From: JBBQUP01 sp038212305
GTDB lineage: Bacteria; Bacteroidota; Bacteroidia; Bacteroidales; Marinilabiliaceae
NCBI GenBank assembly: GCA_038212305.1
Contig: JBBQUP010000009.1
Span: 1 to 54,288 of the forward strand
Length of the DNA: 54,288 nt
Direction of reading: 5' to 3'
Shown piece after piece: positions 44,474 to 52,999 of this stretch (positions are counted from its first letter, which is position 1; each line of letters begins with the position of its first letter). The position numbers were made by a program, and so were the translations under genes. Below the pieces are notes generated by a model that searched no databases, was not told the DNA's origin, and saw only the letters and a program-made list of their open reading frames with translations.

Positions 44474-44627
44474 CACTTTATGGTTTTATTGCTGACTTAA
44501 GGTTTCAGACCTATTTATTGTTTTTCGTTTGTGCTCTTAGTGAATCTATTAGCTAAATAAAATACGACATTATTTCCAACGAAGTACTTAAATATAAAAT
44601 TATCGATTTATTTAACAAATCGCCTAG

Positions 44628-44760
44628 ACACATTAAAAAATATTTAAAATAAAGATTAATAGATAGTCACGAAATAAAACTATTCGTGGCTATGCTAATT
44701 TCTATATATGTAAAAATATTAAAGTGCAACTATCTTTTTAAAACTTCAGTACGTAAATCT
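44628..44760. repeat. MITE-like structured element (copy B)
   Basis: This gap between the MscS and PorE-like genes resembles copy A at 9714-9962. Both share the leading stretch ACACATT-AAAAA, AATAAAGATT, then TAGYCACGAA; a central hairpin around TATTCGTG; a GTGCA word; and an ending CGTAAATCT. Copy B lacks the outer 39-bp arm of copy A and so is a shorter or decayed member. Confidence 0.6.
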
Positions 44761-45844
44761 ATTTTATAGCTGATTCTGAGGATTTCGACATCATAACTGT
44801 GGTAATTGGGAACGGAATTTCAATTCCTTCTTCCTGATAACGTTTATGAAGGAGTTTTACAAACTCATGCTTAATCATATATTGATCAACAAATTGATGG
44901 GCTCGCATTATAACCGAAAAATTAATACTATAAGCATCAAAAGTATGATATCTCGTGAAAGGCTCAAAATCAGTCACGCCTCCCTCTACCCTTTTCATAA
45001 TCGACTTGGCAACATCGATAGTTACTTGCTCAACATGTTCTAAATCACTATTATAACTCACACCAACATCAACCAATACAGATATTTCCAAATCGGGTTT
45101 ACTAAAATTTTTAACCGTTGATGCGGCTAATTTATTATTCGGAATGATAATCATACGATTAGGCAGTGCTCGAATAGTTGTGCTACGCCAATTAATATCA
45201 ATAACATAACCTTCATCGCCATTTTCAAGCTGTATATAATCGTTTGGAGAAATATTTTTAGCAGCTAATATTTGAAGACCTGCAAATACATTCGATAAGG
45301 TGTCCTGTAACGCCAAAGCAACCGCTAAACCGCCAACCCCTAAGGCGGTTAAATAAGGGGCAATTGATATGCCAAGAGACGATAGAATGATTAAAACACC
45401 CATCGAATAGACTACAACGTTTATAACAACAACAAATAGAGAAGACGAGGACGATTCGCGATCTTGATTATCTTGATAGGCATTAATAAATCCAATGGCA
45501 ATGCGAGAAGAAATGACAGTAATAAGCAAGGTGGAAATAATCTCCAGAACTTTAAATAACGCCGATTCAACTCGAGGTATGAAAGGAAAATAATAAACTG
45601 CTAAGTATAATCCCCCTACAACAAAAAAGAATTCTAATATACCGTTCGATGCTTTTAATAACACATCATCGCCTTTCCAACGTGATTTTTGAGCTACCCG
45701 AAAGAGCCAATTCATTAGAAACTTCCGAATAAATAAACCTAACAATAAGGCGACTGTTATAAACGAGATTGCAACAAATAAATGTTGAAGAGTTGGTTGT
45801 TCTGTAAATATCTTTTTTAAATCGTAACTAATTATGGATTCCAT
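44759..45844 (-). CDS. MscS-family mechanosensitive channel
   Basis: A 361-residue inner-membrane protein. Four or so hydrophobic segments (about 20-180) end in the pore-lining helix, recognised by YLTALGVGGLAVALALQDTLSNVFAGLQI at about 168-196. The MscS beta domain follows (NGDEGYVIDINWRSTTIRALPNRMIIIPNNKL), then the C-terminal alpha/beta domain. It should open under membrane tension to release solutes during osmotic downshock. It appears to be transcribed alone, with the copy B repeat just beyond its 3' end. Confidence 0.95.
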   Translation of the reverse strand: MESIISYDLKKIFTEQPTLQHLFVAISFITVALLLGLFIRKFLMNWLFRVAQKSRWKGDDVLLKASNGILEFFFVVGGLYLAVYYFPFIPRVESALFKVLEIISTLLITVISSRIAIGFINAYQDNQDRESSSSSLFVVVINVVVYSMGVLIILSSLGISIAPYLTALGVGGLAVALALQDTLSNVFAGLQILAAKNISPNDYIQLENGDEGYVIDINWRSTTIRALPNRMIIIPNNKLAASTVKNFSKPDLEISVLVDVGVSYNSDLEHVEQVTIDVAKSIMKRVEGGVTDFEPFTRYHTFDAYSINFSVIMRAHQFVDQYMIKHEFVKLLHKRYQEEGIEIPFPITTVMMSKSSESAIK

Positions 45845-46050
45845 TTGATGGTGTTTTTTGATGTCGATTATTTATTAATTCCCTTGCAATGGCAATTCAT
45901 CCTAAAATATGAGAACTTAAGCTTGTCAAAAGTAGAGAAATTAATTAAGTTCAAAATAAATGATTTGATACAAACCGCCAAACATCTGTCTTGTTAGATA
46001 CTAATTGGGGATATAATCCTTATATCAAACAAACAAAATTTGGAGTGACT

Positions 46051-46087
46051 TAATTAGTCTTTGCATGAAAACGTCAAAGACTAATTA
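46051..46087. repeat. Perfect 13-bp hairpin with conserved loop (family member 1)
   Basis: 46051-46063 and 46075-46087 are perfectly complementary (TAATTAGTCTTTG with CAAAGACTAATTA) around the 11-base loop CATGAAAACGT. It overlaps the 3' end of the Cys-cluster gene and could act as its terminator, though no T-run follows. A relative with the same loop length lies at 50274-50300. Confidence 0.85.
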
Positions 46088-46374
46088 AAGTGTCGATATT
46101 CATCGTTAGATTCGTCATAACCAACTCCTTCCAAATCGCCCAAAATAGTCATGGCCTCACGTCGCGAATAACCACACACAAAAGTATCGGCCTGAAAACC
46201 TCCACAAACCGCTGGTCTATCAGGCGAATGAAAAATACCACAAAGCAAATCATCTAACAAATGAATACATTTTACACCACCTAGTTTACCTCCATTCAAA
46301 CTTGGTATTGAAGATGAAATACTTGGCTGAATGCAACAAGCTCCACATTTTTCGCGACAAGGAATTTTATTCAT
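46081..46374 (-). CDS. YkgJ-family Cys-cluster protein
   Basis: A 97-residue protein; I use ATG 46374 rather than an upstream TTG. The cluster CREKCGACC near the N-terminus is followed by ISSSIPSLNGGKLGGVKCIHL, then LCGIFHSPDRPAVCGGF and a final Cys in FVCGYSRREA. This matches the YkgJ zinc- or iron-chelating family closely. It is cytoplasmic, probably binds a metal or Fe-S cluster, and has no established function. It is divergent from sfsA, 125 bases away. Confidence 0.92.
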   Translation of the reverse strand: MNKIPCREKCGACCIQPSISSSIPSLNGGKLGGVKCIHLLDDLLCGIFHSPDRPAVCGGFQADTFVCGYSRREAMTILGDLEGVGYDESNDEYRHFN

Positions 46375-46423
46375 AAACAAAAAGCACTCTATTAATTTAT
46401 TTTGACTTTAGTGAAATTAGGTT

Positions 46424-46454
46424 CGATGATCTGATATTGAAAAACCTATCTTTG
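46424..46454 (+). promoter_or_regulatory. Probable sfsA promoter
   Basis: TATCTTTG at 46447-46454 is a full TAnnTTTG match, about 45 bases before the sfsA ATG. The upstream box is weak: TTCG at 46422-46425 lies 21 bases further up. Confidence 0.5.
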
Positions 46455-46499
46455 TAAAAATTGCTGTAAAAATAGTAATTCCATAATTTCTCACAAAAA

Positions 46500-47195
46500 A
46501 TGAATTTCACATCTCCACTCATTCATGGGAAACTGATTAACAGATACAAACGCTTTTTAGCTGATATTCAATTGGATTCAGGCGAAATAATAACCGCTAA
46601 TTGCACCAACAGTGGATCCATGAAAAGCTGCATCGAAATCGGCGCTGAGGTTTACCTTTCACCAGCTAACAATCCTTTGCGACGAACTCAATTCACTTGG
46701 GAGATGATTAAAATAAATGACAATTGGGTTGGTATAAATACTAACAACCCCAATACATTTGCATTCGAATCTATTACAAATCAAATAATTGCTCCTTTAT
46801 GCGGCTATAACAAGGTAAGCCGCGAAGTTACATTTGCCAATAGCCGTTTTGACATTGTTGCACAAAACGAGCAAGAAACATGTATTGTGGAGGTGAAAAA
46901 CGTAACGTACAAACACAACGAATTTGCATTGTTTCCCGATGCCAAAACAACCCGAGGACTCAAGCATTTGCATGGTCTCATGGATTTGAAGAAAGAGGGA
47001 TATCGATGTGTGATGCTATACATCATTCAGCGCATGGATGTGGATATTTTTGCACCTGCGGTGGAAATTGATCCTGATTACGCAAACGGCCTAATTTTAG
47101 CAGAAAAACAAGGCGTGGAGATTATTCCAGTAGAGGTAAAAGTAACTCCTCAATCCATCGAATACGTTAGAATATTACCTTATGTGCTCAAATAA
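46500..47195 (+). CDS. sfsA: SfsA family nuclease-like protein
   Basis: A 231-residue protein. The N-terminal OB-like part has VHGKLI-type and RFLADI lines with NCTNSGSM at about 35-42. The C-terminal part carries the restriction-endonuclease-like residues in CIVEVKNVTYKHNEFALFPDAKTTRGLKHL, with the Asp and the E-x-K both present. It was named after a sugar-fermentation phenotype in E. coli; the actual molecular role is unclear and DNA binding has been reported. Its 3' end overlaps the convergent membrane-protein gene by 8 bases. Confidence 0.94.
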   Translation: MNFTSPLIHGKLINRYKRFLADIQLDSGEIITANCTNSGSMKSCIEIGAEVYLSPANNPLRRTQFTWEMIKINDNWVGINTNNPNTFAFESITNQIIAPLCGYNKVSREVTFANSRFDIVAQNEQETCIVEVKNVTYKHNEFALFPDAKTTRGLKHLHGLMDLKKEGYRCVMLYIIQRMDVDIFAPAVEIDPDYANGLILAEKQGVEIIPVEVKVTPQSIEYVRILPYVLK

Positions 47196-47583
47196 CTTGC
47201 TTTGTTTCAATCCGTTTTTTACGTGTTTTAAAAACAACTTGAATCACAAAAATCGATTTAAAAACAATTCCTGCAATCAGAATATACTCAATTGAATGAC
47301 TCCAAGAATCAGTAAATTTAAGTATTTGAGATATCACCATCAGCCCCATTCCAATTCCTAAATAATAAATTGAACTGCCTAAAATTATCAACCCAGCTTT
47401 GACCGATTGGTAAAGATAAACTCCTTTTAATGCACCGCCCATACCTAAAATTGTATACCCATAAACGACGCGCCCGCTTGCCAAATTAACAACTACTCCT
47501 AATGCAATTAAAGTCAAACCAATAAATAAGAAGTATTTATTGGGAACGGTGCTTCCTCTATATTTTCCTTTTGTCAATACCAT
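47188..47583 (-). CDS. Small integral membrane protein, unknown function
   Basis: A 131-residue protein with about four hydrophobic segments (roughly 18-36, 41-55, 63-90 and 101-119) and a basic C-terminus (KTRKKRIETK). I recognise no family. It starts 11 bases after the stop of the amidase gene, so the two are probably co-transcribed, and overlaps the end of sfsA on the other strand. Confidence 0.72.
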   Translation of the reverse strand: MVLTKGKYRGSTVPNKYFLFIGLTLIALGVVVNLASGRVVYGYTILGMGGALKGVYLYQSVKAGLIILGSSIYYLGIGMGLMVISQILKFTDSWSHSIEYILIAGIVFKSIFVIQVVFKTRKKRIETKQVI

Positions 47584-47594
47584 TGCTACACAAA

Positions 47595-48482
47595 TTAATT
47601 ATCTAAAAAACGTTGAACAATGCCTTGATAAGCATCAATTCTACGATCTCTAAAAAATGGCCATATACGCCTCACATTTTCTGATCGTTTTAAATCAACC
47701 ATCACAAGCAAATTTTGTTCTTTATCATTTGAGCCTTTTTCTAATAATTCGCCTTGTGGTCCAGCAACAAAACTATGTCCCCAAAACTCAATTCCATTTG
47801 TAACTCCCGATGGATCAGCTTCATGACCTACGCGATTAACAGATATTACTGGTAATCCATTGGCAACCGCATGCCCACGCTGCGAAATAACCCAAGCATC
47901 TTGTTGACGCAGTTTTTCAGTCTGTTCATCGGTACTTTCCCATCCTATTGCTGTTGGATAAATAAGTACATCAGCTCCCCTCATAGCCATTAAGCGCGCA
48001 GCTTCGGGATACCATTGATCCCAGCAAATCAAAACACCCAATTTCCCAACTGATGTAGCAATAGGTTCAAATCCTAAGTCTCCCGGAGTGAAATAAAACT
48101 TTTCGTAATAAGCCGGATCATCAGGAATATGCATTTTTCGATATTTACCAGCCATAGAACCATCCGTTTCAAAAACCACTGCAGTATTGTGATACAAACC
48201 AGGCGCTCGTTTTTCGAAAAGTGAGGTTACTAGCACTACGTTATATTGTTTGGCTAATTCGCCATAATATTCTGTTGATGATCCAGGAATTGTTTCAGCT
48301 AAATTAAACATATTAACATCCTCAGTCTGACAAAAATACAGTGAGTTATGTAATTCTGGCAGTACAATTAATTGAGCCCCTTCTGCTGCCAACTTTTTAA
48401 TATTTAATGTTAGTTTTTGTATGTTTTCACTTACATTATTCGACATTTTTTGTTGAACCAAACCTACTTTTATTGTTGACAT
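47595..48482 (-). CDS. aguB: N-carbamoylputrescine amidase (nitrilase superfamily)
   Basis: A 295-residue enzyme; I place the start at ATG 48482 (MSTIKVGLVQQ), since the longer form adds unmatched residues. The catalytic triad is Glu 43 (LPELHN), Lys 116 (KYRKMHIPDD) and Cys 153 (LICWDQWYPEAARL). The last stretch and DRRIDAYQ near the end are typical of AguB, which converts N-carbamoylputrescine to putrescine, CO2 and ammonia. The usual partner, agmatine deiminase, is not in this window. A TATCTTTG box lies at 48518-48511 on the minus strand. Confidence 0.92.
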   Translation of the reverse strand: MSTIKVGLVQQKMSNNVSENIQKLTLNIKKLAAEGAQLIVLPELHNSLYFCQTEDVNMFNLAETIPGSSTEYYGELAKQYNVVLVTSLFEKRAPGLYHNTAVVFETDGSMAGKYRKMHIPDDPAYYEKFYFTPGDLGFEPIATSVGKLGVLICWDQWYPEAARLMAMRGADVLIYPTAIGWESTDEQTEKLRQQDAWVISQRGHAVANGLPVISVNRVGHEADPSGVTNGIEFWGHSFVAGPQGELLEKGSNDKEQNLLVMVDLKRSENVRRIWPFFRDRRIDAYQGIVQRFLDN

Positions 48483-48730
48483 ATTCTGTTCGTTTATTAA
48501 TTCCAATCAACAAAGATAACAATCGTAGCAAAAAAATATAAAACTAAAAAAAGCCAATATTTTGCTTTGAACAATTTACGGCAACATTCCTTTACTTCTT
48601 AAAGAATTAAAAAATAAATTTCTACCCCAAAGTTATCATGAGTAGATATTTAATAATGCTTTACTTTGCACTCAAATTTTTCAAAAAGTAGTTCTACATA
48701 AAATCAACTATTTCCTTCAATTTTATTAAA

Positions 48731-49630
48731 GTGAATCAAATAACATCAAGCACTTCGGATCATAAAAGAGCTCTACTTAAAGGAGCTATTTTCATATTAA
48801 TGGCTGAGTTTTGCTTCGCAACTTCATCTGTATTTGCAAAATACGTTGTGCAGGATTCGAATATTTCAGGTATACAAATTACCTTTTTTCGCTTCCTAAT
48901 GGGTTCCGTTATTGGATATGTTATGCTAAAGAAATCAAATGTCTCATTTAAGCCGGTCAATAAAAAAATGGTGGCATGGAGAGCTGTTTTTAATACTATC
49001 TCGGCCATGCTATTTTTCTACTCACTTAAATTCACTACCGTAACCAATGCCAACATGTTGGGTTTAACCTATCCATTATGGGTGGTTATTTTTGCACCCT
49101 TATTAATTGGCGAAAAATTTCAAACTCGGAATATTATTTTTGTATTATTGGCATTAATTGGAGTTTACTTAATTGTCCATCCCGATTTTTCGGCCATTAA
49201 TCCGGGTGATATTTTTGCCTTTTTATCAGGTGTAACAGCAAGTATAGCAGTTATTGCACTCAGGCAGGCACGTAAAACAGATTCTACATCTTTAATCATT
49301 TTTTATTTAATGATTACTGGAGTTTTTATTAATGCAATATTTTTGGCTCCTATTTGGGAAAATCCAAATTACGTTCGATGGATTTTCATAATCATTTCAG
49401 CTTTATTGGGGATTGCTGCTCAATTACTTATTACATATGGATATCGCTTTATTGAAGCTTCGAAAGGTAGTTTAATATCATCTTCAAGAATTGTTATGGC
49501 TGGTGCTATGGGTGTAATATTCTTTTCCGATAAAATAACCCTTCAATTAATAGCAGGAGCTATTTTAATTTTATCCTCTCAAGTTGGACTATTAAATATG
49601 ATAAAAATTCCATTGTATAGAAGGAAATAG
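48731..49630 (+). CDS. EamA/DMT-family transporter
   Basis: A 299-residue inner-membrane protein with about ten hydrophobic helices in two EamA repeats (about 15-145 and 165-290). It starts with GTG at 48731; a later ATG inside the first helix would truncate that helix, so GTG is preferred. GLTYPLWVVIFAPLLIGEKF closing helix 4 and the matching late segment SSSRIVMAGAMGVIFFSDKI are typical. Substrate unknown; relatives export amino acids or metabolites. A terminator follows. Confidence 0.92.
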   Translation: MNQITSSTSDHKRALLKGAIFILMAEFCFATSSVFAKYVVQDSNISGIQITFFRFLMGSVIGYVMLKKSNVSFKPVNKKMVAWRAVFNTISAMLFFYSLKFTTVTNANMLGLTYPLWVVIFAPLLIGEKFQTRNIIFVLLALIGVYLIVHPDFSAINPGDIFAFLSGVTASIAVIALRQARKTDSTSLIIFYLMITGVFINAIFLAPIWENPNYVRWIFIIISALLGIAAQLLITYGYRFIEASKGSLISSSRIVMAGAMGVIFFSDKITLQLIAGAILILSSQVGLLNMIKIPLYRRK

Positions 49631-49633
49631 TAA

Positions 49634-49665
49634 AAAAAAGCGACTCTTATTGGGTCGCATTTTTT
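49634..49665. terminator. Bidirectional intrinsic terminator
   Basis: GCGAC at 49640-49644 pairs with GTCGC at 49654-49658. It is preceded by an A-run and followed by a T-run, so it can serve the EamA gene and the convergent gene at 49685. Confidence 0.85.
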
Positions 49666-49684
49666 ATGTATTTAAGACACGAAT

Positions 49685-50173
49685 CTAACTCCAAGAAAAA
49701 ACAATTTCGGTTTCAGGAGCACCTGACATGAGCGATTTTGTAATTCGATAATTCACATTTTTACCTCCCGATATTTCTAATGCACGCTTACACCATCCTG
49801 CAACCCTGTACTCAAATACTTTTGAGATAATTGGAAACGATGTAATGTGCAAAACAACTCTTTTAGCTCCCGATTCTTGTATTTCTATATTACAAGGCTT
49901 GTAATAAGTCGACATCATGGTGGTGCCTCTACGCATTAAATACTGTGGATTGGCAATCATAACAAAGGCTTTATAAATTCCCGTTAAGGACACTTCGGCG
50001 CTATACCGCCCCAAAGCGTCCCCACATTCGGAATGATTTCGATTATAAAACAGCTTAGCTATGTGATCCATGGGCGTATACGCAACATCAATGGGAAACC
50101 AGCCAGCATTCATTACTAAACCTCTGTAAATTTTATGACTTTCGGGGGGGTAAACTTTTAAGCCAATGCTCAT
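49685..50173 (-). CDS. Protein of unknown function, perhaps related to DUF2378/heme-NO-binding-type folds
   Basis: A 162-residue soluble protein with no signal peptide or membrane segment. The C-terminal half has the pattern GRYSAEVSLTGIYKAF ... LMRRGTTMMSTYYKP ... VAGWCKRALEISGGKNV ... FSWS. It reminds me of signalling-associated DUF2378-like domains, but I cannot confirm this. Cysteines are few. It stands alone, followed upstream by a 368-base gene-free gap that carries a long hairpin repeat. Confidence 0.7.
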   Translation of the reverse strand: MSIGLKVYPPESHKIYRGLVMNAGWFPIDVAYTPMDHIAKLFYNRNHSECGDALGRYSAEVSLTGIYKAFVMIANPQYLMRRGTTMMSTYYKPCNIEIQESGAKRVVLHITSFPIISKVFEYRVAGWCKRALEISGGKNVNYRITKSLMSGAPETEIVFSWS

Positions 50174-50273
50174 ATTATGAAGGGAATTTTTATTTTACAA
50201 AATCCTGTGCCCTATACTTCCATTCTTGTAGATTTTTATTGATGATAACGAATCCAAAGTAAAATTCATAAAT

Positions 50274-50426
50274 AGTATTTGCAAGAAAACGCCAAATACT
50301 GCGTTACGCTCATTTTCGAAACAGTCATTTACAAATAGTAAACTCCTTGGTTTCAAAAACTTTGAAAGCCTTGGCCTTAACGTTTTCTTATCAAAGACAG
50401 AAAAAGCAGGAGCTTTCGTGCCGACA
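50274..50426. repeat. Long imperfect palindromic element (hairpin family member 2)
   Basis: The left end is a hairpin, AGTATTTG at 50274-50281 with CAAATACT at 50293-50300, around the 11-base loop CAAGAAAACGC. The whole left arm (50275-50332) is imperfectly complementary to the right arm (50338-50398), centred on TTTAC-AAATA-GTAAA. Just outside lies the 15-mer GCTTTCGTGCCGACA at 50412-50426, which also occurs at 42460-42474. No gene is seen in the gap 50174-50541. Confidence 0.7.
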
Positions 50427-50541
50427 CTAAATATAAAACACCATTAAATTCAATAACTTCAAAAATAGTTCTAAAAAAATTAGTTTCAAACACCTGTAAA
50501 TTTAATGTCATCCACCCCCCAGGGTTGTTGAGATTAAAAAC

Positions 50542-51495
50542 CTACTTTTTACGATAAAGCGATGGTATTGTGGGTACCATGTCCTGCAATTGATAAAAAA
50601 GCGAACTATTTAGAAATTGGTTATTGGGCACCATTACATTTAAAGCCAAAGGCATCACATTAACATATAACCGTTTACCAGCAATAAAAGCTTCCCCATC
50701 GATGTGCGCCATTAAATCTTGATCCGATTCAATGGTTACCTTCTTACACAAAAAAATCTCATCGTATTTACTTTGATCAATGGTTTGATCAAATAAACTT
50801 AACAACAGTGCTGGAGCAGTAACTTTAGGGAAATCCCGAATAACGCAAACATCTATTAATCCATCATCAATTACCGCACCAGGAGCAATGTGAACATTAT
50901 TTCCATATTGAGTTGAGTTAGCCAAACTAATTAAGAATGCATCGTGCTCAATGACTTCATCATCAATTGTAATTCGATACTTTCGCGATTTATACTTTGC
51001 AAACTCATTGGTTATAAGCTTAATATATTTTAATGGCCCCCTATTTTTTTCTTTTGCAAACAAATGACTGATATGCCCATCGAAACCAACCCCTGAAACA
51101 TTAAAGGAATATCGATTATTAATATTAATTACATCAATAGCCATCACTTGGTACTGATTAAACATTTGAAGAGCACGATTAACTTTAAGAGGGATATTTA
51201 AATGCCTTGCCAAGCCATTCCCCGATCCGGCAGGGATAATACCCATCACGGTTTGCGTTCCAATCAATCCAGTGGCAACTTCGTTAACAGTACCATCACC
51301 ACCAACAGCAACTACTACATCATATTTTTGTGATGCCTCTTTACTAATCACAGTTGCATGCCCTTCATTTTTGGTAAAAGCAATGTCCCAATTCCAATCG
51401 ACAGGATTTAGTTCTTTACTAATCATCTGATCAATTGTATTTTGCTTGCCCAATCCTGAAAATGGGTTGATTATAAATAACACCTTTTTTTTCAC
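50542..51495 (-). CDS. Diacylglycerol-kinase-family lipid kinase (YegS/BmrU type)
   Basis: A 317-residue cytoplasmic or peripheral enzyme. IINPFSGLGKQ at the start, the nucleotide-binding GGDGTVNEVATGL (Gly 65 on) and GIIPAGSGNGLARHL are the hallmarks of the catalytic domain. The C-terminal beta-sandwich includes IAPGAVIDDGLIDVCVI and HIDGEAF. It should phosphorylate a lipid such as diacylglycerol or undecaprenol. The divergent PAP2 phosphatase gene 290 bases away could act on such products, but this is inference. The 290-base gap between them holds nothing I recognise. Confidence 0.94.
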   Translation of the reverse strand: MKKKVLFIINPFSGLGKQNTIDQMISKELNPVDWNWDIAFTKNEGHATVISKEASQKYDVVVAVGGDGTVNEVATGLIGTQTVMGIIPAGSGNGLARHLNIPLKVNRALQMFNQYQVMAIDVININNRYSFNVSGVGFDGHISHLFAKEKNRGPLKYIKLITNEFAKYKSRKYRITIDDEVIEHDAFLISLANSTQYGNNVHIAPGAVIDDGLIDVCVIRDFPKVTAPALLLSLFDQTIDQSKYDEIFLCKKVTIESDQDLMAHIDGEAFIAGKRLYVNVMPLALNVMVPNNQFLNSSLFYQLQDMVPTIPSLYRKK

Positions 51496-51785
51496 ACTAT
51501 ACTTAGTTAAATAATCCTATTAATTTCAAAATTCACTTTGTCCTCCAATACAATGCTAAATAGTACAGTTATCAATCATTATCATTCTATTTTAACAATT
51601 AAACAAGAAATAAATCGATGTTTAATTTTAGAACAAATCCTTAAAAGATTCTACAAATTTAGCCAAACTATTTTATATTTTAAAAAAAGGAGCAAAATAG
51701 GTCAAAATATTAGTCTGAATGATTAATTTATTAGACTTTTCAATATCTTCATATAATGATTCGTTAATTTTCAAAAAACACAAAA

Positions 51786-52496
51786 ATGACATTATTTTTA
51801 AATATTATGAGTTTAGATCAAAACCTATTCTTATATCTAAACTCGCTTCACAATTCGTTTGGAGACCATTTCTTTTATATGTATACTGATACATTGATAT
51901 GGCTACCTTTATATGCATCAATACTTTATGTGATCATCAAACAACAAGGTCAAAAAAGTTGGATAACAATCCTTTTTATTATTCTGATGGTGGTTTTATG
52001 TGATCAAATATCTTCGCAAATATTTAAAGATGGATTCCAACGTTTAAGACCATCTCAGAATCCCTTATTAGAAGGATTGGTGCATTTGGTTAATGGCAGA
52101 AAAGGCGGATTATATGGGTTTGTTTCCTCACATGCGGCAAACTCATTTGGATTAGCGATGTTTTCATCCCTTTTATTCAGATACAAGCCACTAACAATTG
52201 TCATTTTTATTTGGGCTCTTATTAATAGCTATTCAAGAATTTATCTAGGATTGCATTATCTAGGAGATATTTTAGGTGGAGGCTTACTAGGAATTGGCGT
52301 TGCCATACTTGTTTATCAAATATATTTAAGAACTTACAATAAAATTGAGTTATCGAAAAGACCAATAATTGAACTCAAAAAATTAATATCTCAAAAATTT
52401 AATAGTGCAGATAAAAAACTAATCATCTTTGTTTTTACTACGATGATGATTACACTATTAATTGTTGCTAAGCTTATGGTGAGGCTTCATGGCTAA
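51786..52496 (+). CDS. PAP2-family lipid phosphatase
   Basis: A 236-residue inner-membrane protein with about six hydrophobic segments. The three acid phosphatase motifs are complete: KDGFQRLRP (Lys 81 to Arg 88-Pro 89), SSHA (114-117, His 116) and SRIYLGLHYLGD (Ser 150-Arg 151, His 157, Asp 161). Likely substrates are undecaprenyl pyrophosphate or phosphatidate-like lipids. The C-terminal 50 residues form a basic loop and one extra helix. Confidence 0.93.
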   Translation: MTLFLNIMSLDQNLFLYLNSLHNSFGDHFFYMYTDTLIWLPLYASILYVIIKQQGQKSWITILFIILMVVLCDQISSQIFKDGFQRLRPSQNPLLEGLVHLVNGRKGGLYGFVSSHAANSFGLAMFSSLLFRYKPLTIVIFIWALINSYSRIYLGLHYLGDILGGGLLGIGVAILVYQIYLRTYNKIELSKRPIIELKKLISQKFNSADKKLIIFVFTTMMITLLIVAKLMVRLHG

Positions 52497-52636
52497 TATT
52501 TCTAGAGTTTTAAATAGAACCTGAACCTTAATTTATTGTTAAAAAACGATTAGTTTGTTGTTTAATATTTCCTTTATTGGTTTATTTTTTTTATTTTTAG
52601 TTGCAAACAATTAACTTTCATATAAATATTTTTATT

Positions 52637-52897
52637 ATGACAGCGACTATCACATTTAATCAACTTCGGAAGATCAAGGACAGTCTTCCCGATGGAAGTA
52701 TTCATGCAATTGCTGATGAGTTGAATCTTAGCGCGGATACTGTTCGCAACTATTTTGGAGGTCAAAACTACGAGAGAGGAAAGTCTGTAGGTATTCATGT
52801 TGAACAAGGCCCCGATGGAGGCATTGTAGAACTGGATGATACGACAATTTTAGATTTAGCAAAAAGAATACTGGAAGAGGATAAAATCACTCACTGA
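52637..52897 (+). CDS. Small helix-turn-helix DNA-binding protein
   Basis: An 86-residue protein; I start at ATG 52637 (MTATITFNQLRKIKDSLPDG), since the longer form adds residues unlike the family. IHAIADELNLSADTVRNYFGG at about 22-42 is a clear HTH. A conserved-looking HVEQGPDGGIVELDDTTILDLA follows. Close relatives annotated simply as DNA-binding protein are widespread in Bacteroidota. Its targets are unknown. It ends at a strong terminator. Confidence 0.85.
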   Translation: MTATITFNQLRKIKDSLPDGSIHAIADELNLSADTVRNYFGGQNYERGKSVGIHVEQGPDGGIVELDDTTILDLAKRILEEDKITH

Positions 52898-52913
52898 AAT
52901 TTATAAAACAATA

Positions 52914-52949
52914 AAAAGTGCTTTAGAAAAACCTAAAGCATTTTTTTTG
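52914..52949 (+). terminator. Intrinsic terminator of the small HTH gene
   Basis: TGCTTTAG at 52919-52926 pairs perfectly with CTAAAGCA at 52933-52940, preceded by A5 and followed by eight T. Confidence 0.92.
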
Positions 52950-52999
52950 TTCCTAATACTATCGACAAAATTACTTATTAAAAATTGATCTAATAAATT

